Origin: an uncultured Flavobacteriales bacterium
GTDB lineage: Bacteria > Bacteroidota > Bacteroidia > Flavobacteriales_G > Salibacteraceae
Direction of reading: 5' to 3'
Assembly: GCA_913020435.1 (NCBI GenBank)
Contig: CAJVZZ010000011.1
Span: 1 to 64,000 of the forward strand
Length of the DNA: 64,000 bases
Position 1 is the first letter of the stretch, and the number at the start of each line of letters is the position of its first letter. Shown here one piece after another: positions 9,639 to 18,151 of the stretch. Position numbers and translations under genes: made by a program. The notes below the pieces were generated by a model. The model was not told the DNA's origin. It did not search any database and saw nothing but the letters and a program-made list of their open reading frames with translations.

Positions 9639-10553
9639 TTAGTCTTTACCCCAATTTTCCAACTCTTGCTCTGTAAGTAATTCTGGAAAGAACATTCTGC
9701 GCTGGTAGCTAGGGTGTAGGTACTTTTTCCATTCGCTTCCACCTGTTGCTGCTTTTACTTCCTTACCATGCTCCAAATAATGCTCAGCTGTTCTCAAATG
9801 AACCAAGGGCCATTTTACATTAAAAACGTGATCAAATTCTTTCATCATAGACATAAGCTCTGAAGTTTTTTCAGCTTCAGGTAATGCTAAATATTGTTGC
9901 CACAAGTTTCTTTTTTGATAGCGGTTTGCTAGTTTTCTGAAGGTCTTCATGTACTTTTCTTCAAACTGCCTTAAAGTCAACGATTTTTTGCCCGTCTTAT
10001 GATCTACTCCAGCCATTTGCCAATAAATCCACTTGAACATTTCCTCTTGATCTCCACTTCCTTTTAGTTCTTCTTTCTTTCGATTCATAACTAAGTTCCA
10101 CATATCAGTGCAATAGAACTCAATTTCTCTAAAAGTTGCCGATTGAAAACCCGAAGCAGGAGTTAATGTGTGGCGAAATTGGCCATACTGCTCCGGATCC
10201 ATTCCCTCACGCATTACATCAAAACTCATTTGCGCAACTTCGGTATATCGCTTTGCTCGGGTAATTTTCTCCAAAAGAATTGGGCCCGTGATTCCTTCTT
10301 CTGCCGTCGCTTGCTCTAATTCATGAGTTACTAGTTTTAGCAATAACTCAGTAACTTGATGATACATCAAGAATATCACCTCATCAGGAAAGTTTGTCCT
10401 CGGTTTTTGAAGACTAAACAACGCATCTACCTGAATATAATCCCAGTAGTTAATTGCCTTTGCATGAAGGAGTCCCTCTAAGTATGCCTCAATTGGCTGT
10501 CCTTCAGCCGCATACTTTTCTTCAAGCTTTATAATTAGTTCTTCCTTATTCAT
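9639..10553 (-). CDS. Tryptophan 2,3-dioxygenase family protein
   Basis: Haem enzyme opening the indole ring of tryptophan to N-formylkynurenine, the first step of the kynurenine pathway. Family signs are INYWDYIQVDALFSLQ, DEVIFLMYHQVTELLLKL (active-site His), TLTPASGFQS-x-FREIE, and a C-terminal ATGGS-containing loop after HLRTAEHYLEHG. At 304 residues it is near the bacterial TDO length. The loop differs from classical TDO (R-x-H-x-VER-x-IGxKxGTGGSSG), so substrate preference is less certain. No kynureninase or formamidase gene is adjacent. It converges with the serine hydrolase gene, four bases apart. Confidence 0.85.
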   Translation of the reverse strand: MNKEELIIKLEEKYAAEGQPIEAYLEGLLHAKAINYWDYIQVDALFSLQKPRTNFPDEVIFLMYHQVTELLLKLVTHELEQATAEEGITGPILLEKITRAKRYTEVAQMSFDVMREGMDPEQYGQFRHTLTPASGFQSATFREIEFYCTDMWNLVMNRKKEELKGSGDQEEMFKWIYWQMAGVDHKTGKKSLTLRQFEEKYMKTFRKLANRYQKRNLWQQYLALPEAEKTSELMSMMKEFDHVFNVKWPLVHLRTAEHYLEHGKEVKAATGGSEWKKYLHPSYQRRMFFPELLTEQELENWGKD

Positions 10554-10644
10554 AATAATGCTGTTTTTTTAGTCTTGTCAAATTTGTGCTATTCCATTAG
10601 ACTAAATGCTGATTTATATCAGATTGCTAAACACTTACTAAAAC

Positions 10645-10652
10645 TAACTTTG
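10645..10652 (+). promoter_or_regulatory. -7 box TAACTTTG five bases before a start codon
   Basis: Exact TAnnTTTG match. With transcription normally starting a few bases after this box, the mRNA of the haemoglobin remnant would begin at or next to its ATG at 10658, i.e. be leaderless. Confidence 0.5.
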
Positions 10653-10657
10653 ATTGC

Positions 10658-11041
10658 ATGGGAAAAGCTGATATTAACTCAAGAAAAGATATCCATTCGT
10701 TGGTTTATACTTTTTATGAAAAAGTAAAACTTGACACTACACTTGGCCCTATTTTCATTAGAGCTATTCAAGATTGGCCAACACATATTGAACATTTAAC
10801 TGATTTTTGGCAGTCTCAATTGTTATTCAATAAACGCTTTCGAGGTAATCCTGTCGAGGCTCATATAAAGATTGATAAAGATTGATAAAGATGAAAGTCA
10901 TTCTATTTCATCCGAGCACTTTGGTTTGCTACCATTGATGATTTATTTGAAGGAGAAATTGCAGAACGCGCCAAAAGGAACGCACGAAAAATGAATACTC
11001 AATTATTCCTTAAAATTTGGGAAGCACGACAAAAAACTTAG
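10658..11041 (+). pseudogene. Broken group 3 truncated haemoglobin
   Basis: The first 75 codons encode a group 3 truncated haemoglobin N-terminus: DIHSLVYTFYEKV (Tyr20 in the B10 position), LGPIF, FWQSQLLFNKRFRGNP and the proximal His in VEAHIKID. A perfect tandem 10-base repeat (10871-10880 and 10881-10890) shifts the frame and brings in TGA at 10883. The conserved continuation, DKDESHSISSEHF, is in the next frame up to about 10921; then the reading returns to the original frame with WFATIDDLFEGEIAERAK and runs to TAG at 11039. So there are two indels, the duplication and an apparent loss of about 7 bases near 10920. Native function would be oxygen or NO binding; the gene is probably dead. 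Confidence 0.8.
10871..10890 (+). repeat. 10-base tandem duplication ATTGATAAAG
   Basis: Two adjacent identical 10-base units. The second copy is the frameshifting insertion in the haemoglobin gene: removing it continues the globin reading into a conserved SSEHF segment. Confidence 0.85.
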
Positions 11042-12978
11042 CGCTTAATAAACTTTGTTCGAATCGCTGTATGGCCTGAAGTCAATTCAATAAAATACAT
11101 TCCTGCTGAGAGTTCACTCGTATTTATAGTGGCTCCATTAGCCTCCAGCTCTCCTACTTTAACTAATTTCCCACTTGACGAAGTAACCTTAAATGCAAAA
11201 GCCTCTTCCACTATGAAGTTTGGTTTTACGCCAACAAATTCTTTCACAGGATTTGGGTAAATCAGAAAAGTTCTAATATTCTCAACATTCTCCTCTCTAC
11301 CAACGTTAATGTGAGTGCCTTCAATTACTTCTCGAATTCCAATTAACACATTATAATCTGGGTCAATTTTCACACTGTCAGGAACATCATTAAAAGTTTC
11401 AGAAAACAATTCGTTGGTTTTTGTATGTGGGAATTTAAAATCGGTGCGCTTACCGTTTTTATAAACCGAAATCGGAATGTCAAAATCAAAAAATGGCGAA
11501 TTCGCAGTGCTTCCAGTTTGGGTAATATCAAAATTTAAAGTATTGCCATCCAAATTATAAACTAACTCCAAATTCGGATGCCCTTCTCCTAAATACCAGT
11601 CATCAAAAAATGCTGTCAAATTTCGACCGCTTGTTAATTCTAGTTGGGTTATCAAGTTTTGAGTTATTGCAAAACCATAAGCTGATTTCGGATCATGTAT
11701 AAAATTATAGATGCCGTCAAAAAACGCCTTGTCACCAATCTGGTGTCTCAAGGTGTGCAATACATAAGCTCCTTTGTTATAGGTAAGCCTTCCGCTAAAA
11801 AGCACAAAGAAATTGAGCGTGTCAACCGGGAAAACTGACCCAGTATTCCTACTTGTTATATAATTCGATGTTTCTCTTTTCCAGTCCATCCAATCACTGT
11901 CACCAAAACCTGCCTCATGCGTAAGCGCAGTTAAATAGGTTGCAAAACTTTCGTTAAGCCAAAGGTCTTCCCAAGAACCACAAGTTACTTTATTGCCAAA
12001 CCATTGGTGCGCCAGTTCATGTGCCACTAAAGGTTGATTAAGATTTTGCATATGAGACATCGTTTGGTGTTCCATTCCACCGCCAATAGCCGTTTGTACA
12101 TGACCATAATGCTCTCTCTTAAATGGATACTCTCCAAAAAGAGAATCGAACAAAACAAAAGTTTTCAGCAGCTGCTCCTCCACTGAATCAATCCAAAAGA
12201 CTTGGTGCTTGAATAGGTAATTCTCTACGCGAATAGAGTCTTTATCCCAAACCATATCTTGAGAAATGTGTGCGTAAGTACCTATCGAAAATGCGAGTAA
12301 ATAAAAGGCCATTGGATAAGAGTGCTTCCAATGGGAAACCGACTCCGCTCTTGAGCTATCTACTTCTATCAACTTACCATTTGATACGCCCATATAGTTT
12401 TTTGGATGAACCAAATAAATGTCAGCAGAATCAATTTTATCTTGCAGTGTCATTATGCAAGGCCACCAATATCGAGCACCATAGGGTTCACTTCGAGTCC
12501 AAACGTGTCTGAAATCTGATCTAAAATAATTCCCAATATCTGGTCCATCAGGAATTCCTTCAAAAACTACTCTAACAGAATGCGTTAGACCAATTACTTG
12601 TTTTTGCCCAATTGGAATTATTAGAAAATTTCCTTTGCGGTAAAAATTTAAGTTTTGAATAAGGTCAACTTGAACCCTGCTCACCGTCATTAATTTATTA
12701 CTATCAAAATCTAACCAAAGCGTATCAATTTCGCGGCTTAGTTTATAGCTTAAAGTTACGTCACCATATATTTTCTGAACAGCTGGTTCGGCTTCAATTC
12801 TCATGTTTACATGAGTAATGTCTATAGCCGATGCAGTTGGTGTTTCACTTCTTTTTCCAAAACTTTCAGCCGCAGACTTTTCGTCTCCATGAAACTTTTG
12901 TTCCACATCAAAAACATGCTGAGCAGTTAAGGTAAATGAAAATATAGACGCAACTATTAATCCTAATATTGACTTCAT
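11038..12978 (-). CDS. Secreted M1-family aminopeptidase with T9SS sorting domain
   Basis: Zinc metallopeptidase removing N-terminal residues from peptides outside the cell. Residues 1-19 are a signal peptide. The N-terminal beta-domain is followed by the substrate motif GGGMEHQTM (variant of GxMEN) and the zinc site HELAHQWFG with the third ligand Glu in LWLNESFATYL. After the catalytic domain, about 95 residues (TFLIYPNPVKEFVGV, GKLVKVGELEANG, GMYFIELTSG) form a T9SS type A sorting domain, so the enzyme is probably surface-attached or released. Length without the sorting domain, about 550, fits M1 peptidases lacking the C-terminal helical domain. The last four bases overlap the haemoglobin remnant's stop. 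Confidence 0.92.
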   Translation of the reverse strand: MKSILGLIVASIFSFTLTAQHVFDVEQKFHGDEKSAAESFGKRSETPTASAIDITHVNMRIEAEPAVQKIYGDVTLSYKLSREIDTLWLDFDSNKLMTVSRVQVDLIQNLNFYRKGNFLIIPIGQKQVIGLTHSVRVVFEGIPDGPDIGNYFRSDFRHVWTRSEPYGARYWWPCIMTLQDKIDSADIYLVHPKNYMGVSNGKLIEVDSSRAESVSHWKHSYPMAFYLLAFSIGTYAHISQDMVWDKDSIRVENYLFKHQVFWIDSVEEQLLKTFVLFDSLFGEYPFKREHYGHVQTAIGGGMEHQTMSHMQNLNQPLVAHELAHQWFGNKVTCGSWEDLWLNESFATYLTALTHEAGFGDSDWMDWKRETSNYITSRNTGSVFPVDTLNFFVLFSGRLTYNKGAYVLHTLRHQIGDKAFFDGIYNFIHDPKSAYGFAITQNLITQLELTSGRNLTAFFDDWYLGEGHPNLELVYNLDGNTLNFDITQTGSTANSPFFDFDIPISVYKNGKRTDFKFPHTKTNELFSETFNDVPDSVKIDPDYNVLIGIREVIEGTHINVGREENVENIRTFLIYPNPVKEFVGVKPNFIVEEAFAFKVTSSSGKLVKVGELEANGATINTSELSAGMYFIELTSGHTAIRTKFIKR

Positions 12979-13046
12979 TCGACAATGATACCAATTTCGA
13001 ATCGTCGTTCTTTGTCACTAACCGATATTTCGTTTTAAAGGATAAC

Positions 13047-13054
13047 TAACTTTG
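13047..13054 (+). promoter_or_regulatory. -7 box TAACTTTG four bases before ATG
   Basis: Exact TAnnTTTG match ending four bases before the ATG at 13059. If transcription starts where it usually does relative to this box, the mRNA is leaderless. Confidence 0.55.
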
Positions 13055-13058
13055 GCAA

Positions 13059-14264
13059 ATGGCACTTAAAAAATTGGTATACTTAATTCTTGTTTTTAGC
13101 GTGACATTAAATTGTACTTCCAAAAAAACTGTTGAAATTTCACAAAAATGGAAAGGCGCTTTGCTCCTTTCCCCCGAGGTTAGGCTCCCAATAATCTTTG
13201 AGTTAAATTTTAAAACTGGCGACTCTACTTTTATGCTAATCAATGGCTCGGAACGTTTAACGTACAAGATTCAAAGCGGGAATAATAACGATTTCAAAGT
13301 AAAACTGGAACCTTACAATAGTGAATTGAACTTTACGATTTCAGCATCTAATATTCAGGGAACTTGGACAAACTACGCTAAAAGCACTGACTATAAGATC
13401 AGTTTTGAAGCCTCTGAATCAGTAGAAAAAAAGTCAATAAATGAACAAGGGAGCACATTAAAATTTCAAATTCAATTTGGTGTTGGAAAAGATGCCTACC
13501 CAGCAATTTTGTTATTGAAAAAAGAAAATAAGAGCCTTTCTGGAACTATTAAAACCGAAACGGGTGACTATCGTTATTTAAGCGGAAAACAAGAGGGCGA
13601 CTCTATTTGGATGGCCTGTTTTGATGGCGCACATGCTTTTCTTTTTACCGCGCTCCAAAAAGGCGATAGTTTAACAAATGGGTCCTTCTACTCAGGCAAT
13701 CACTATAAAGACATCTGGCAGGCTAGAATCAACGAAAGCTTTGATTTAACTGACCCTACAGAACTTACCAAAATAACATCAGACACTTTATTTCGATTTT
13801 CACTAATGAACCAAAATGGAGCCTTAATTGACCAGACAAATCCAATCTTTAATAATACGGTTACCTGTATTCAAATCATGGGGACATGGTGTCCGAATTG
13901 TAAAGACGAAACAGAATTCTTAAAAGAAATTCGGGCAAAATATACTGAAATAGAATTGCAAATTGTGGCTGCAGCTTTCGAGTATGAAAAAGACACTACA
14001 AAGGTATTGGCTCGAATTAAACACTATTCAAATTCTATGAAGTTGAATTATCCCATTTATTATGGAGGCTCTACCAATAAGAAAAAGGTAACCGACGTTT
14101 TTCCAGATTTAGATCGAGTAATTTCTTATCCAACGCTCATTATTCTAGATAAAGCAGGAAAGGTAAAACAGGTCCATACAGGGTTCAATGGACCAGCCAC
14201 CGATGAATACCTAGAATTCAAAAAAAGTACGATTCGTCTTATTGATTCATTAATTATAATTTAG
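13059..14264 (+). CDS. TlpA/thioredoxin-like disulfide lipoprotein
   Basis: An envelope thiol-disulfide protein. The N-terminus ends in a lipobox-like TLNC (Cys20). Residues about 25-240 form two beta-rich repeats, each of a kind seen in DUF4369-like N-terminal parts of Bacteroidota TlpA proteins, without recognised motifs. Residues about 255-400 are a thioredoxin fold with the redox pair Cys278/Cys281 in WCPNC, and a later cis-Pro in ISYPTLIIL. Likely role is reducing or isomerising disulfides of exported proteins. It heads an operon with the next two genes, which are 4 bases apart and overlapping by 1 base. Confidence 0.82.
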   Translation: MALKKLVYLILVFSVTLNCTSKKTVEISQKWKGALLLSPEVRLPIIFELNFKTGDSTFMLINGSERLTYKIQSGNNNDFKVKLEPYNSELNFTISASNIQGTWTNYAKSTDYKISFEASESVEKKSINEQGSTLKFQIQFGVGKDAYPAILLLKKENKSLSGTIKTETGDYRYLSGKQEGDSIWMACFDGAHAFLFTALQKGDSLTNGSFYSGNHYKDIWQARINESFDLTDPTELTKITSDTLFRFSLMNQNGALIDQTNPIFNNTVTCIQIMGTWCPNCKDETEFLKEIRAKYTEIELQIVAAAFEYEKDTTKVLARIKHYSNSMKLNYPIYYGGSTNKKKVTDVFPDLDRVISYPTLIILDKAGKVKQVHTGFNGPATDEYLEFKKSTIRLIDSLIII

Positions 14265-14268
14265 ACCC

Positions 14269-15174
14269 ATGAAAACACTACTCTCTCTCACATTTTCAAT
14301 ATTCCTTTTTGGAAGTGCAAATGCTCAATTTTTCTCTGCCTTAACCGAACGAGCAGAAAAAGCAAAAGATCGGATTTTATTAATTGAAGAAGGTGATTTT
14401 GAATGTTCTGATGACATTGCATCTTTAGTGAAAAAATATTGGACCATCGGCAAAGGCGTTGAACTAAAAACTACCGATGAAATTACCGCAATGTTAACTC
14501 CTGAAAATGCATTCAAATACATGGTGCTTACTGGCGATGAAAAAATGGAGGCTAAGCATAATGGCAGTTCTGCCGCTGAGGTTATTGGAATGGTGCTCTA
14601 CCTTGGTGAAAATGCCATGATTCGAAATAATCTAAACATTGACCGAAAGTTTGTGTTCAAGGTCTCTTTTCCAAGTTGTGTGATTAGTGAAGCCGAAGTT
14701 CTTTTTATCTGTCAACATTTCGAAAATTACTTGAATAATTCTGTCCCTAACAACCAAAAGAAATCGATAATTCCAGCTGAAAAAACGCAGAGTATTCAAA
14801 GTCTGACCTTGCTTATTCCAAACAACGCAACTGAACTAGATATAGCAGCCATAAAAAAGGCCTACAAGTACCCTTGTAAACTCGTTGCACCAAGTGAAAT
14901 TGAAAAAAACATTTTAGCAAAATCAGCTGATTTTGCTTACTTGAATATTCTGTGGAGCGATAAGCGGTTTGCATGGGAATCCGTAATTATCTCTTGCGAA
15001 AACAGTGAAGTATTGACGACTGCCAAAAACGATTATTTCAAAGCTTCAGTTAACAAAAGGAAATGGGATAAGGCAACTCAACCTTTAGCTATTTGCAGAA
15101 CCAAAAGCAAACTAGCAGCCTATGAATTCAAGTCATTAAACAAAACAGTATTCAACGCAATAGAAGGAAAATAA
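14269..15174 (+). CDS. Secreted protein of unknown function
   Basis: I do not recognise the family. It has a signal peptide (LLSLTFSIFLFGSANAQ) and a 280-residue mature part with few Cys and no catalytic motif that I can identify. The two halves, about 22-165 and 166-301, both contain strand patterns beginning with polar-hydrophobic alternation and DIAA/DDIA segments (CSDDIASLVKKY; ELDIAAIKKAYKY), which suggests an internal duplication of one fold. It sits between a thioredoxin-like lipoprotein and an FKBP isomerase, so a link to protein folding or stress in the periplasm is plausible but unproven. Confidence 0.6.
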   Translation: MKTLLSLTFSIFLFGSANAQFFSALTERAEKAKDRILLIEEGDFECSDDIASLVKKYWTIGKGVELKTTDEITAMLTPENAFKYMVLTGDEKMEAKHNGSSAAEVIGMVLYLGENAMIRNNLNIDRKFVFKVSFPSCVISEAEVLFICQHFENYLNNSVPNNQKKSIIPAEKTQSIQSLTLLIPNNATELDIAAIKKAYKYPCKLVAPSEIEKNILAKSADFAYLNILWSDKRFAWESVIISCENSEVLTTAKNDYFKASVNKRKWDKATQPLAICRTKSKLAAYEFKSLNKTVFNAIEGK

Positions 15175-15584
15175 TGAAATTACTCACCACCGCACTTGCT
15201 CTTTTTATTTGGAGCTTTTCATTTGGACAAGACACTTTAAAAACTCCTACTGGATTACAAATTGTAACCCTGGAAAAAGGCGAAACTCAAATGCCTAAAG
15301 TAGGCCAAGAAGTAAAAGTGAAATACGTCGGATTTCTTGTAAATGAACAGATTTTTGAAGAATCTGAGGGTGGATTCAAATATATTCTTGGAGATAAAAC
15401 CATAATTCCTGGTTGGAACGAAGCCTTGCAATTAATGCATTTAGGCGAAAAAGCTATTATTATTTTGCCGCCTCACTTGGCTTATGGCGCTAAGGGAAGT
15501 AAGGATCAATTTGAACCTGAAAAGTATTCTGTACCTCCTAATGCAACTATTCTTTTTGAGATTACGTTGCTAAAGATTAAGTAG
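15174..15584 (+). CDS. Periplasmic FKBP-type peptidyl-prolyl isomerase
   Basis: Catalyses cis-trans isomerisation of Xaa-Pro bonds. Residues 1-19 are a signal peptide ending SFG-Q. The single FKBP domain shows VGQEVKVKYVGFLVNEQIFEES, the IPGWNEALQLM motif, AIIILPPHLAYGAKG and a final VPPNATILFEITLL. Length is that of a one-domain secreted FKBP. Its start overlaps the previous stop by one base, so it is translationally linked to the unknown protein upstream. Confidence 0.9.
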   Translation: MKLLTTALALFIWSFSFGQDTLKTPTGLQIVTLEKGETQMPKVGQEVKVKYVGFLVNEQIFEESEGGFKYILGDKTIIPGWNEALQLMHLGEKAIIILPPHLAYGAKGSKDQFEPEKYSVPPNATILFEITLLKIK

Positions 15585-16053
15585 ACCTTTCTAACTAGAC
15601 AGTATAGAATCATGCTGAATTTAGTTCAGCATCTCTACTTTATTGATAGTGGGCTTCTGGATGGCTATTCCAAACAAACTTTTCTAAAATTTGGTTCAAT
15701 TCCGTTTCCCTAAAAACGGTAGTTTTCGAATATTAGGAGTTAGATGCTTTGCTGTCGGTGCAAATCATAATCCATGTTTTGCCATTCATTCCTTAAGATT
15801 AGTTGAACTATCCGTCGAAAGAGGATTAGAGAAACTTCTACAGGGGATTTCACTATTAACTAATCCAGACCTAATAGCAAGTATATTCCGCATAGCTATT
15901 TCACACAATCCGCCTGCGGCGACTGGTTCAATTGCACTTGTGGAATAACTGTGGTTTTTCTATTCCTCTGCGATAATAAAAGCCCTGCAGTTCAAGCAAA
16001 AAGAATCACTGAATTTTGCGCATTAAACCATGTAACAAGCATAATGATTCTTC
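15585..16053. other. Intergenic stretch without a supported gene
   Basis: About 470 bases between the FKBP and lysS genes. It starts with one copy of the dispersed palindromic element (15610-15635). The rest has an 86-codon open frame beginning with TTG at 15691, but it lacks a plausible start context, signal peptide or recognisable family, and the opposite strand is equally open for parts. It may be eroded coding DNA; I cannot support a gene. The lysS promoter box lies at its right end. Confidence 0.5.
15610..15635. repeat. Dispersed intergenic palindrome, copy 1
   Basis: Reads TCATGCTGAATTTAGTTCAG followed by CATCTC. The arms GATGCTGAA/TTCAGCATC pair around a short AT loop. Related copies lie at 21258 and 38957. 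Confidence 0.6.
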
Positions 16054-16061
16054 TATTTTTG
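16054..16061 (+). promoter_or_regulatory. lysS -7 box TATTTTTG
   Basis: Exact TAnnTTTG match 23 bases before the lysS ATG. No good -33 element at the expected distance. Confidence 0.5.
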
Positions 16062-16084
16062 CAGCCAGAAAACCAAAATAGATT

Positions 16085-17812
16085 ATGAGTTTGCAATTAT
16101 CTGAACAGGAAATAGTTAGAAGAGAAGCATTGGATAAAATGCGTGCGTTAGGAATTAACCCTTACCCAGCAGAAAAATTTGATGTAAACGCAACTACCAA
16201 AGAAGTTTTAGCCAATTTCGATAAGGATAAACTCAACTTTCAAGAAGTAAGTATTGCTGGCCGAATGATGTCTAAACGTATTATGGGAAAGGCTTCTTTC
16301 GCTGAAATACAAGATTCGACTGGTCGCATGCAAGTCTATATTGCTCGTGATGAAATTTGCGATGGTGAGGACAAAATGATGTACAACGACGTTTTCAAAA
16401 AGCTCGTTGACATTGGTGATTTTGTTGGGCTAAAAGGATATGTTTTTGTTACGCAGGTAGGCGAAACGTCTTTATACGTTAACGATTTTAAAGTACTGAG
16501 CAAATCATTGCGTCCGCTTCCAATTGTAAAAACCGATGCTGATGGAAATGTACATGATGCTTTTACCGATCCAGAATTAAGATACCGTCAACGGTATGTC
16601 GATTTAATAGTAAACGATGGAGTAAAAGAAACGTTTATTAAACGAAATCGCATTATGAACGCAATGCGTAAGTTCTTTAATGACAAAGGATACTTAGAAG
16701 TAGAAACTCCAATTCTACAGCCTATCCCGGGTGGTGCTGCGGCGCGACCATTTATGACGCATCACAATGCATTGGATATTCCATTGTACTTAAGAGTTGC
16801 CAATGAATTGTACCTAAAACGATTGATCGTTGGTGGTTTTGATGGTGTTTATGAATTTGCCAAAGACTTCAGAAACGAAGGAATGGACCGAACGCATAAC
16901 CCTGAGTTTACAGTAATGGAAATCTATGTAGCTTACAAAGACTACCACTGGATGATGGATTTTACCGAGAAAATGCTGGAAACAGCAAGTATGGCTGCAA
17001 ACGGATCAACAAAGGCAACTATTGGTGAAAACGAAGTTGAATTTAAAGCTCCTTATGCTCGGATTCCTATGCTTACAGCAATCAAAGATCATACAGGTTA
17101 TGACTTGAATGGAAAGTCTGAAGCTGAAGTTCGCGAAGCGGCTTTGGCACTAGGTTTAGAGGTGGACGAATCAATGGGCAAAGGAAAGTTGATTGATGAA
17201 ATTTTTGGTGAAAAATGTGAGCACAATTACATTCAGCCTACCTTCATTACCGATTACCCGGTTGAAATGTCTCCGTTGTGCAAAAAGCACCGAGACGACG
17301 ATTCGCTTACTGAGCGTTTTGAGCTTTTTGTAAACGGGAAGGAGTTAGCGAATGCTTATACTGAGTTGAACGATCCAATCGATCAGCGTGAGCGATTTGA
17401 AGAGCAAATGAAGCTTTCAGAAAAAGGTGATGATGAAGCCATGTTTATCGATCAAGATTTCTTGCGTGCCTTAGAATACGGAATGCCTCCTACTTCAGGA
17501 ATGGGCATCGGAATCGACAGATTGTGTATGTTTTTGACCAACAGCCCCAGTATTCAAGATGTGTTGTTTTTTCCTCAAATGCGCCCAGAAAAATTTGACG
17601 CTCCCATCCAAAAGACCTTGGAACTTAACGACAACGAAAAAGCAATTTTCGATATTCTAAAAGTGCGTGAGCGTATTGAAATTAGTGAGCTAAAAGAATT
17701 GGCCGGACTCAGCGGAAAAGGCTGGGACAAGGGGATAAAAGGCCTTTCAAAACATGGCGTTGCTAAAGTTGAGAAAACGGAAGCGGGTGTTTTTGTAGGG
17801 GTTATTGGGTAG
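16085..17812 (+). CDS. lysS: Lysyl-tRNA synthetase, class II, with C-terminal extension
   Basis: Charges tRNA-Lys with lysine in the cytoplasm. The N-terminal OB-fold anticodon-binding domain spans about residues 55-160 ([21 protein letters not shown]). The class II catalytic core has motif 2 in [20 protein letters not shown] and motif 3 in [15 protein letters not shown], plus lysine-pocket residues [12 protein letters not shown]. The core ends near residue 505. An added 65-70 residues after EKFD look like a small winged helix ([21 protein letters not shown]); such extensions are, from memory, common in Bacteroidota LysRS and absent in E. coli. Confidence 0.97.
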   Translation: MSLQLSEQEIVRREALDKMRALGINPYPAEKFDVNATTKEVLANFDKDKLNFQEVSIAGRMMSKRIMGKASFAEIQDSTGRMQVYIARDEICDGEDKMMYNDVFKKLVDIGDFVGLKGYVFVTQVGETSLYVNDFKVLSKSLRPLPIVKTDADGNVHDAFTDPELRYRQRYVDLIVNDGVKETFIKRNRIMNAMRKFFNDKGYLEVETPILQPIPGGAAARPFMTHHNALDIPLYLRVANELYLKRLIVGGFDGVYEFAKDFRNEGMDRTHNPEFTVMEIYVAYKDYHWMMDFTEKMLETASMAANGSTKATIGENEVEFKAPYARIPMLTAIKDHTGYDLNGKSEAEVREAALALGLEVDESMGKGKLIDEIFGEKCEHNYIQPTFITDYPVEMSPLCKKHRDDDSLTERFELFVNGKELANAYTELNDPIDQRERFEEQMKLSEKGDDEAMFIDQDFLRALEYGMPPTSGMGIGIDRLCMFLTNSPSIQDVLFFPQMRPEKFDAPIQKTLELNDNEKAIFDILKVRERIEISELKELAGLSGKGWDKGIKGLSKHGVAKVEKTEAGVFVGVIG

Positions 17813-18151
17813 GCAATACCTCTTCACCTTTTTTTAAATCTAAGAAAACTCCTGCTGGAAACGGTTTCTAATGGTTAATCCAGAAGCAAAAGGTGGTGTA
17901 CTTCATGGAAAAGGGACGCCAATTGCTCTCTCTGGGTTATGACTTTACTTAAATCAGGTTGTTCCTTCAACAACAAATTTACCTTTACAAAACACACGAA
18001 GGTGTTGTAACTGCTCACTAAAAGCAAAAACATCCTTTAAAATAGTGATGATCACAACAAACAAGATCATTATTAATTACAATAATTTTCTCTGAAACTT
18101 TAAGATTCAAAAGTTTCCTTTTTCCGATAAATAAACATTAAAAAGACTAAG
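17813..18151. other. Intergenic stretch, nothing recognised
   Basis: 339 bases between lysS and the T9SS protein gene. All frames are interrupted on both strands. I see no exact TAnnTTTG box near the downstream ATG, no strong hairpin with a T-run and no repeat element. Confidence 0.5.

Noticed and set aside
15691-15948. An open frame of 85 codons between FKBP and lysS
   Set aside because: It starts with TTG without context, has no recognisable family or signal peptide, and the opposite strand is also partly open. It may be eroded coding DNA but cannot be supported as a gene.
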